From the NCBI GenBank assembly GCA_023426505.1, contig JAFAAP010000092.1, forward strand, positions 1-15,838: a stretch of 15,838 nt of DNA. Direction: 5' to 3'. Numbering within the stretch: position 1 is the stretch's first letter; each line of letters opens with the position of its first letter. Below, piece by piece: positions 1 through 4,808 of this stretch. The notes beneath the pieces were generated by a model, which ran no database searches, was not told the DNA's origin, and saw nothing but the letters and a program-made list of their open reading frames with translations. This DNA comes from Pseudomonadota bacterium (GTDB lineage: Bacteria; Pseudomonadota; Alphaproteobacteria; Rhizobiales; Beijerinckiaceae). The position numbers were made by a program, and so were the translations under genes.

Positions 1-1
1 C

Positions 2-676
2 CCCCCCCTGGGGGGCGGCGGCCCGGGCTCGGGCCCGGTGGTGCTGTCGGCGCGGCTCGCGCCTTTCGCGCCGGTGCCGTTCGTCACGGTGAAGGACGGG
101 GAGCTGACCCTGGTCGAGAACGCGGCCGACGCGGACGAGACGCCGTTCGGCCGCATGACGGCCTTCCACGGCCAGATGGGCATGTATGTGCGCGCCCTGT
201 CCTACATGCTGTCGCACGGCGCGGACGGCATGAAGCAGGCCTCGGAAGACGCGGTGCTCAACGCCAACTACATCCGCGCCTCGCTGTCCGACCTGTTCTC
301 GCAGCCCTTCGGCGACAAGCCCTGCATGCACGAGGTGCTGTTCGACGATACCTGGCTGAAGGACACGGGGGTCACCACGCTCGATTTCGCCAAGGCCATG
401 ATCGACGAGGGCTATCACCCGATGACCATGTACTTCCCGCTGGTCGTCCACGGCGCCATGCTGATCGAGCCGACGGAGTCCGAATCGAAGACGTCCCTCG
501 ACCTCTTCATCGCGACCCTGCGCGACCTCGCGATGGCAGCGAAACGCGGCGACACGGCGCGCTTCACCGGCGCCCCCTACCATGCGCCGCGCCGCCGCCT
601 CGACGAAACCCGCGCGGCCCGCAACCCGATCCTGAAATGGACGCCGCCGGCTCCGATGGCGGAGGCTGCGGAGTAA
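2..676 (+). CDS. gcvPB: Glycine dehydrogenase (decarboxylating) subunit 2, 5'-partial
   Basis: This is the C-terminal part (about 224 residues) of the PLP-dependent P-protein of the glycine cleavage system, which decarboxylates glycine and passes the aminomethyl group to lipoylated H-protein. The open frame runs in from the window edge. It begins with the glycine-rich GGGGPGSGPV loop that in the family lies just after the PLP lysine (HKTF), which is therefore outside the window. Also visible are FHGQMGMYVRALSY, LNANYI, the conserved Cys-Met-His-Glu of KPCMHEVLFD, and YHPMTMYFPL near the C-terminus, all typical of subunit 2 of the two-subunit form. The stop is TAA at 674-676. The gcvT/H/PA genes would be expected upstream. 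The first three codons (Pro-Pro-Leu) differ from the usual Thr-Pro-His and may be poor edge sequence. Identification is confident; the 5' end is missing. Confidence 0.93.
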   Translation, partial: PPLGGGGPGSGPVVLSARLAPFAPVPFVTVKDGELTLVENAADADETPFGRMTAFHGQMGMYVRALSYMLSHGADGMKQASEDAVLNANYIRASLSDLFSQPFGDKPCMHEVLFDDTWLKDTGVTTLDFAKAMIDEGYHPMTMYFPLVVHGAMLIEPTESESKTSLDLFIATLRDLAMAAKRGDTARFTGAPYHAPRRRLDETRAARNPILKWTPPAPMAEAAE

Positions 677-689
677 ATTAGGGCCCTGC

Positions 690-741
690 ACCCTCTCCCC
701 TTGCGGGAGAGGGTGGCCTCGCAGCAGGCCGGGAGAGGGGG
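690..741 (+). repeat. Three-arm GAGAGGG palindromic repeat, copy 1
   Basis: Starting at 691, CCCTCTCCC (691-699) pairs perfectly with GGGAGAGGG (705-713) around a 5-nt loop. A second small stem, GGCCT/AGGCC (715-719/726-730), follows, then a third arm GGGAGAGGG (731-739) that could compete for the first arm. It lies 13 bp after the gcvPB stop and ends just before the ribosome binding site (AGGGAAG, from 747) of the DUF559 gene. The copy at 1108-1166 has the same layout in reverse orientation. It could act as a terminator for gcvPB, though it has no T-run. Confidence 0.85.
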
Positions 742-755
742 AGTTCAGGGAAGAC

Positions 756-1184
756 ATGCCTCAATTCCGCATTGCTCCTGAACATCGCTCCTTCGCAAAG
801 GCACAGCGCCGTCAGCCGACTCGAGCTGAGGCGTTCCTTTGGAAGGCATTGCGCGCCGGCCGGATCGGATTCAAGTTCAAGCGCCAGATGCCGATTGGGA
901 TCTACACCGTCGATTTCGTTTGCTTGGAAAGGCGCCTCATCGTCGAACTCGATGGTCCGCCGCACGACACGCCCGAACGACGGGCAAAGGACCTGGCGCG
1001 GGACGCGTGGCTCAGATCGCAGAGCTTCTCGATCATTCGCCTCCCAAACGATCTTGTCCTCGGCGCGGTTGAGCTTGCAGTTGAGAAAATTGTAGCTGCG
1101 CTCGCCGCCCCCTCTCCCGGCCCCTCGCTGACGCGGGGACCACCCTCTCCCGCCAGGGGAGAGGGGTTTACGCTGCGCTTCTGA
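756..1184 (+). CDS. DUF559 domain protein (Vsr/PD-(D/E)xK-like endonuclease fold)
   Basis: A 142-residue cytoplasmic protein of the DUF559 family, related to very-short-patch-repair endonucleases; its biological role is not established. The core (residues about 8-115) has the family pattern: Glu25 in TRAEAFLW, FKFKRQMPIG, Asp53 in YTVDFVC, then LIVELDG with Glu64 and Asp66, and His70, followed by the helix KDLARDAWL and the strand FSIIRLPNDLV. Asp53/Glu64/Asp66/His70 are the likely metal-binding set by analogy with Vsr. AGGG lies 5 nt before the ATG. The last ~25 residues (from about Ala118: PSPGPSLTRGPPSPARGEG) are translated from the downstream palindromic repeat and are probably not part of the fold. 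The gene overlaps the 3' end of the convergent HAD gene by 17 bp. It reads less GC-rich than its neighbours. With inverted repeats on both sides it may be an inserted unit. Confidence 0.85.
   Translation: MPQFRIAPEHRSFAKAQRRQPTRAEAFLWKALRAGRIGFKFKRQMPIGIYTVDFVCLERRLIVELDGPPHDTPERRAKDLARDAWLRSQSFSIIRLPNDLVLGAVELAVEKIVAALAAPSPGPSLTRGPPSPARGEGFTLRF
1108..1166 (-). repeat. Three-arm GAGAGGG palindromic repeat, copy 2 (inverted)
   Basis: Read on the minus strand this has the same order as copy 1: CCCTCTCCC (1157-1165), 5-nt loop, GGGAGAGGG (1143-1151), TGG, an inner CCCC/GGGG stem, then GGGAGAGGG (1110-1118). Its orientation is opposite to the copy at 690-741, so the two look like terminal inverted repeats around the DUF559 gene. 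It lies inside the DUF559 reading frame and ends 1 bp before the HAD stop codon (1168-1170), where it could also act as a structured 3' end for the HAD transcript. Confidence 0.85.
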
Positions 1185-1827
1185 TCATCCGCACTGCTTC
1201 AGGCAGTTCCGCCATATGCGTTACAATCGTCGTCGCGCCGATTTCCCGCAATCTCTCCCCATGCTCCGGCCCGCAATGCCCACCGCCGGTGAAGCCGATC
1301 ACGCGCATCCCCGCGGCGCGGGCGGCCTGGACTCCGGCGATGGAATCCTCGATCACGATGCAGGTCGCGGGATCAGCCTCCATCCGTGACGCGGCATGGA
1401 GGAAGAGGTCCGGCGCCGGCTTGCCGTGACGGACTTCCGACGCGCTGAAGACATCGTCGAACAGATCGGCCAAGCCCGTCACGCGCAGCGACAGGGCGAT
1501 TCGCTCCGGAAGCGACGAGGACGCGACGCAGCGACGGTGGGGGAGGGCGAGAATCGCGTCCCGCACGCCGTCGATCGGCCTCAGGTCGGTCTCGAAGCGC
1601 GTGAAGAGAGCGCGGTTGATCCGCTCGGCGAGATCGCCGGGAAGCGTCACGCCGCGCTCGGCCGAGATGCGGGCGATCATGTCCTTCTGGCTCACCCCGA
1701 CGAAATCGCGGGCGATCTCCTCGGCTGTGTAGGGAACGCCGAGCCCGGTCAGCACCTCGGCATCGATCCGGCAGCTCAGGGGTTCCGAATCGACGAGCAC
1801 GCCGTCGCAGTCGAAGATCAGAAGCAT
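1168..1827 (-). CDS. HAD-superfamily phosphatase (YieH/beta-phosphoglucomutase-like)
   Basis: A 219-residue haloacid-dehalogenase hydrolase with an alpha-helical cap inserted after motif I. Motif I is FDCDGVLVDSE with nucleophile Asp6 and acid/base Asp8. Motif II is the Ser-Ser-Ser run at 103-105, motif III is Lys136 in RHGKPAPDLF, and motif IV is Glu160-Asp161 in IVIEDSIAGVQAA. This is the set-up of small sugar-phosphate phosphatases such as YieH (6-phosphogluconate phosphatase) and of beta-phosphoglucomutases; substrate cannot be told from sequence. The ATG at 1827 is preceded by GAGGAG (1833-1838) at good spacing, and motif I starts within six residues, so the start is firm. The atp operon terminator lies just upstream, so the gene probably has its own promoter or depends on readthrough. 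Its 3' end overlaps the convergent DUF559 gene. Confidence 0.88.
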   Translation of the reverse strand: MLLIFDCDGVLVDSEPLSCRIDAEVLTGLGVPYTAEEIARDFVGVSQKDMIARISAERGVTLPGDLAERINRALFTRFETDLRPIDGVRDAILALPHRRCVASSSLPERIALSLRVTGLADLFDDVFSASEVRHGKPAPDLFLHAASRMEADPATCIVIEDSIAGVQAARAAGMRVIGFTGGGHCGPEHGERLREIGATTIVTHMAELPEAVRMIRSAA

Positions 1828-1845
1828 CGCTCACTCCTCAAACGA

Positions 1846-1872
1846 AAAAGGCCGCCCGGAAGGCGGCCTTTT
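1846..1872 (-). terminator. Rho-independent terminator of the F0 operon
   Basis: An 11-bp perfect stem, AAAAGGCCGCC / GGCGGCCTTTT, with a 5-nt loop (1857-1861). Read on the minus strand it lies 20 bp after the atpF stop and ends in a run of five T (1849-1845). It is flanked by A/T on both sides and could work in both directions, but only the atp operon reads into it from close by. Confidence 0.88.
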
Positions 1873-1892
1873 CAATTCCGTTTCGATGCCGC

Positions 1893-2378
1893 TCACTGCA
1901 GCTTGCGGCGCACGTCGCCGAGGCTCTGGGTGACGAGCGAGGCGGCGGTCGGGCCGCTGATCTGCTCGCGCAGCACGCGCTCCGAGGCGCGGATCGCAGC
2001 GTCGACGGCGGCGGCGCGGACCTCGGCGGACGCCTGGCTCTCGGCCTGGGCGATGCGAGCCTCGGCTGAAGCGGTGCGGCGGCGCACGAAGTCGGCCATC
2101 TTCTCCTGGGCCTCCTGAGCGAGGCGCTCGGCCTCCTCGCGGGCGGTGGAGACGATGTCGGCGGCCTCGCGCTCGGCGGCGGCGCGCTTGGCTTCGAACT
2201 CCTTCAGGAGCCGCTCGGCGTCCTGGCGCAGGCGCTTGGCCTCGGCGAGCTCATCGGCGATGCGCTTACCGCGGCTGTCGAGAGAGGTCACGAGCTTACC
2301 GGGGACGCCGTAATAGAACAGGATGCCCCAGAAGATGAGGAAGGCGACGGCGACCCAGAATTCAGCGCTGGCGAACAT
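1893..2378 (-). CDS. atpF: ATP synthase F0 subunit b
   Basis: A 161-residue stator subunit of the F1F0 ATP synthase. The N-terminal membrane segment (residues about 6-28, FWVAVAFLIFWGILFYYGVP) anchors it in the inner membrane. The rest is a long, charged, Ala/Glu/Arg-rich helix (about 35-150) that pairs with b' and reaches delta on top of F1. The conserved membrane-exit segment with LDSRGKRIADELAEA is typical of alphaproteobacterial b. It is the last gene of the operon; the atpF2 stop is 15 bp upstream and AGGAGG at 2384-2389 sits in that gap, so the ATG at 2378 is well supported. A strong terminator follows. Length and composition are normal. Confidence 0.95.
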   Translation of the reverse strand: MFASAEFWVAVAFLIFWGILFYYGVPGKLVTSLDSRGKRIADELAEAKRLRQDAERLLKEFEAKRAAAEREAADIVSTAREEAERLAQEAQEKMADFVRRRTASAEARIAQAESQASAEVRAAAVDAAIRASERVLREQISGPTAASLVTQSLGDVRRKLQ

Positions 2379-2393
2379 GCGTGCCTCCTGATC

Positions 2394-2942
2394 TTAGAGC
2401 TTGGACTGGTCGAGAGCGGCTTCCACCGCCTTCGGGGAGGGAGCCTGGCCGGAGAGACGCTCGACGATGGCCATCGTGGTCTCCTGCGCGATCGCGCGGA
2501 CATGGCTCATGGCCTCGGTCTTCTTGGCCGCGATGGTGGCCTCGGACTCGGCCAGACGCTGGCCGAGATCGGCCTCGAGAGCCTTGCGCTTGGCGTCGGA
2601 CTCGGCGGCGAGCTTGGAGCGGGTCTCCTGGGCGAGGCGCTGGGCCTGGCCCTTGGCCTCGGCGAGGGCCTTCTCGTAGGCCGTGCCGGCCTCCTCGGCG
2701 CGGGTCTTCATCGCGGCGGCCTCGTCGAGGTCGCGGGCGATGGTCTCGCGGCGGGTCTCGATGATGCCGCTCAGGCGCGGCAGGACGAGGCGGGAGAGCA
2801 GGAAGTAGAGAGCCGCGAAGGTGATCGCGAGCCACAGCAGCTGGCCGCCGTAGGTTTCCGTCTCGAAGGGCGGGAAGCCGATATCTTCGTGGGCGCCGCC
2901 CGGCGCTTCCGTTGCAGCATGGGTCGTTTGAGCCTGAGCCAT
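2394..2942 (-). CDS. atpF2: ATP synthase F0 subunit b' (second b-type subunit)
   Basis: A 182-residue b-type subunit that forms the peripheral stalk as a heterodimer with b, as in photosynthetic and other alphaproteobacteria. A polar N-terminal extension of about 30 residues precedes the membrane helix (about 33-55, QLLWLAITFAALYFLLSRLV). Then comes PRLSGIIETRRETIARDLDEA and a long coiled-coil helix to the C-terminus. The longer N-terminal tail ahead of the membrane span distinguishes b' from the following b gene. The ATG at 2942 has only a weak ribosome binding site (AGGAT). The gap to atpE is unusually long for the operon (216 bp) and contains a perfect hairpin at 3079-3103. Also named atpG or atpX in some genomes. 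Confidence 0.94.
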   Translation of the reverse strand: MAQAQTTHAATEAPGGAHEDIGFPPFETETYGGQLLWLAITFAALYFLLSRLVLPRLSGIIETRRETIARDLDEAAAMKTRAEEAGTAYEKALAEAKGQAQRLAQETRSKLAAESDAKRKALEADLGQRLAESEATIAAKKTEAMSHVRAIAQETTMAIVERLSGQAPSPKAVEAALDQSKL

Positions 2943-3078
2943 GGAGCCAATCCTAAAAGACGGATGAACTTGGGGGCAGTCTCGGCGATTTGTTCGTTCG
3001 CTTCGAGGTGCCGGTAAAATCTCGGTTCCGAAATCCGGGGCCCGAAGGTCCGGTCCGCGCGGGATCTCGAAACAAGGA

Positions 3079-3103
3079 ATGACGGCGGTCGTTCCGCCGT
3101 CAT
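3079..3103 (-). promoter_or_regulatory. Perfect 10-bp hairpin between atpE and atpF2
   Basis: ATGACGGCGG (3079-3088) is complementary to CCGCCGTCAT (3094-3103) with a 5-nt loop, in the 216-bp gap after atpE on the operon strand. On the minus strand it is followed by TTCCTTGTTTCG, a broken T-stretch, so it could be a leaky terminator or a 3' stabilising stem for an atpE-ending transcript. The structure is seen directly; its role is inferred. Confidence 0.6.
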
Positions 3104-3158
3104 GGTTCGCAGGGCGAAGCGCCAGGCACTCCGCCGTCCCGATCGACTGTTCTCAGGT

Positions 3159-3383
3159 TTAGGTGAAGAGCAGAACGAGAGCGACGACGAGGCAGAAGAT
3201 GCCGAGACCTTCCGCGAGCGCGGCGCCGATGAAGGCGCGGGCGAACTGGCTGTCGGCCGCCGACGGGTTGCGCAGAGCGCCGGAGAGGAAGTTACCGAAG
3301 ATGTTGCCGACGCCCATGGCGGCGAGGCCCATGCCAATGCAGGCGAGGCCCGCGCCGAGGAACTTGAAAGCTATCGGATCCAT
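3159..3383 (-). CDS. atpE: ATP synthase F0 subunit c
   Basis: A 74-residue proteolipid that forms the rotating c-ring. Two hydrophobic hairpin helices (about 8-32 and 48-73) flank the polar loop containing ARG-Asn-Pro (ALRNPSAAD, 36-44). The proton-binding carboxylate is Glu58 in FIGAALAEGLGIF. The Gly-rich first helix (GAGLACIGMGLAAMGVGNIFG) matches alphaproteobacterial subunit c. Its ribosome binding site, TAAGGAGAT, is the strongest in the operon, as expected for a subunit needed in about ten copies per complex. Length is normal. The long downstream gap with a hairpin may also favour its expression over b' and b. Confidence 0.97.
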   Translation of the reverse strand: MDPIAFKFLGAGLACIGMGLAAMGVGNIFGNFLSGALRNPSAADSQFARAFIGAALAEGLGIFCLVVALVLLFT

Positions 3384-3387
3384 CGTG

Positions 3388-3396
3388 ATCTCCTTA
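3388..3396 (-). promoter_or_regulatory. Strong ribosome binding site of atpE
   Basis: Minus-strand TAAGGAGAT ends 4 nt before the atpE ATG at 3383. It contains an uninterrupted AAGGAG core, better than the sites of atpB and atpF2, which suits the high copy number of subunit c. Confidence 0.75.
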
Positions 3397-3442
3397 AGGA
3401 AGCTGTGATCGGGAGGAGGGAGTGTTGTAACTCGGCGCAGAC

Positions 3443-4171
3443 CTAGTGGCCCGGGTGCAGCGCGTCGTTCAGGTAGATGCAGGTCAAGACCGTGAAGACA
3501 TAGGCCTGCAGTGCGGCGACGAGGAACTCGAGCGCCATGAGAGCAACCGCCATGAGAAGCGGCAGCGGAGCCAGGATCGTCAGGGCGCCGCCGGCAGCCA
3601 GGAGGCTGACCACGAAGCCTGCGAAGACCTTGAGCGCGATGTGTCCCGCCAGCATGTTGGCGAAGAGACGCAGCGACAGCGAAATCGGGCGCGACAGGAA
3701 CGAGATGATCTCGATCACCACGATGAAGGGCAGCAGCCAGCCGGGAACGCCCGACGGCACGAAGAGCCCGAGGAAGTGAGTGCCGTGCTTGAGGAAGCCG
3801 TAGATCACGACCGTGCCGATCACGAGCATCGCCAGCGCGAAGGTGACGATGATGTGGCTGGTGACCGTGAAGAAGCCCGGGATCATGCCGAGCAGGTTCG
3901 CCGTGAGCACGAACATGAACAGCGAGAACACGAGGGGGAAGAACTTCATCCCCTCCTTGCCGGTCGCGTCCGTCAGCGTGTTGGCGACGAAATCGTGGAG
4001 TCCTTCCGCGACCGACTGGGCGCGGCCCGGCACCATGGCGCGCTTGCGGGTCGCATAGAGCAGGCCGCCCACGATGAGGGCGGTCGCGCCGACCATGAAC
4101 AGCGACGAATTGGTGAAGTTGAGGACAGGTATGATGGGCTTGATCTGGAATTGCTCAATCGGGCTCGCCAT
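3443..4171 (-). CDS. atpB: ATP synthase F0 subunit a
   Basis: A 242-residue integral membrane protein that provides the two proton half-channels facing the c-ring. It has five to six hydrophobic spans (about 22-42, 78-100, 105-128, 145-162, 180-202, 205-235). The essential arginine is Arg168 in PISLSLRLFANMLAGH. The C-terminal segment LEFLVAALQAYVFTVLTCIYL is also a family hallmark. The ATG at 4171 opens with MASPIEQFQIKPI, matching alphaproteobacterial proteins. It lies 56 bp after atpI and 59 bp before atpE in the same transcription direction. Length is typical, and all key residues are present. Confidence 0.97.
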   Translation of the reverse strand: MASPIEQFQIKPIIPVLNFTNSSLFMVGATALIVGGLLYATRKRAMVPGRAQSVAEGLHDFVANTLTDATGKEGMKFFPLVFSLFMFVLTANLLGMIPGFFTVTSHIIVTFALAMLVIGTVVIYGFLKHGTHFLGLFVPSGVPGWLLPFIVVIEIISFLSRPISLSLRLFANMLAGHIALKVFAGFVVSLLAAGGALTILAPLPLLMAVALMALEFLVAALQAYVFTVLTCIYLNDALHPGH

Positions 4172-4227
4172 GATCCGCTCTTAAATCCCTGTTGCCTGTC
4201 GCCGTGCGGCTGTCGAATTGAATGGGA

Positions 4228-4599
4228 TCATCGCTTGTCGTCATACCGGGCGCTTTTCAGCGCGCCGGACGCTCGCATCAGATTGAGCATTCCGGCGCAG
4301 AAGCCGAGGATGAGACAGATGATCAGCCCCCAAGGAGAGGACCCGAACAGCCGATCGACGAGCCAACCCACGATTCCGCCCGCAGCCACTCCGGACACGA
4401 ACTCCGCCGAAAGCCTGACGGCTTGACCGAGGGCGCTCGAATCCGATGTCGGACGGGCGGGCGGTTCTGCGATCTGTCGCTGCGCGGACGCCTTGTCGAT
4501 CCGTGCATCGAGAGATTTCAGTCTCGCCGAAAGGTCGGCATCGTCGGAGCTGGTCGGTTCCCGACCGTTTCCATTGCCCTGCTTGGTGGGATCCGCCAT
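4228..4599 (-). CDS. atpI: ATP synthase assembly protein AtpI
   Basis: A 123-residue AtpI-family protein, thought to help assemble the c-ring and possibly to supply magnesium. The first ~55 residues are polar and probably cytoplasmic. Two membrane spans follow: LSAEFVSGVAAGGIVGWLVD (about 63-82) and PWGLIICLILGFCAGMLNL (about 89-107), with the FGSSPWGL turn between them. This Ala/Gly-rich hairpin followed by G-x-x-N-L-x-R is the alphaproteobacterial form. It is the first gene of the F0 operon; AAGGAG sits 10 nt before the ATG, and a near-consensus promoter lies 66 bp upstream. It diverges in sequence between species, so identification rests on topology, the GML-N motif and position. Confidence 0.9.
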   Translation of the reverse strand: MADPTKQGNGNGREPTSSDDADLSARLKSLDARIDKASAQRQIAEPPARPTSDSSALGQAVRLSAEFVSGVAAGGIVGWLVDRLFGSSPWGLIICLILGFCAGMLNLMRASGALKSARYDDKR

Positions 4600-4664
4600 G
4601 CGCGTTTCTCCTTCTCAGCAGTGCGGGAAAAGGTCCTGGGAGCCCGGCCCCGAAAGCCGCGCGC

Positions 4665-4693
4665 AACATATGAGGGAGGGTCCCTACTGTCAA
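4665..4693 (-). promoter_or_regulatory. Sigma70-type promoter of the F0 ATP synthase operon
   Basis: On the minus strand a perfect -35 TTGACA (4693-4688), a 17-bp spacer and a -10 TATGTT (4670-4665) precede atpI by 65 bp. Upstream of the -35 lies an A/T-rich stretch (4704-4738), conspicuous in this GC-rich DNA, which could act as an UP element. It contains the dyad TTCAAGTATTTGAA (4710-4723). No clear smc terminator was found in this 209-bp gap, so some readthrough from smc is possible. Confidence 0.75.
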
Positions 4694-4808
4694 GGACCGT
4701 CAGAAAACATTCAAGTATTTGAAATATAACAATAATTCGGCGATTTGCACGGGCCTCGCGTGAAAGCGTCCACGATTTTGAGGCGGAAGGAAGACGCGGC
4801 TGAAACCC

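Noticed and set aside
678..965. Minus-strand open frame of 95 residues across the first repeat
   Set aside because: It runs through the palindrome and antisense to the DUF559 gene and has no recognisable domain or ribosome binding site.
690..1166. CRISPR array
   Set aside because: Only two copies, in inverted rather than direct orientation, with a gene between them.
2502..3017. Open frame of 171 residues on the plus strand across atpF2
   Set aside because: Gly/Leu-rich antisense shadow of the atpF2 coiled coil. Similar shadows antisense to atpB (3446-4426), smc (4860-8504) and mutY (9589-10638) were dropped for the same reason: high GC leaves antisense frames open.
4600..4808. A terminator after smc
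   Set aside because: Only a 4-bp CGTG/CACG stem with no T-run is present, so smc termination could not be placed.
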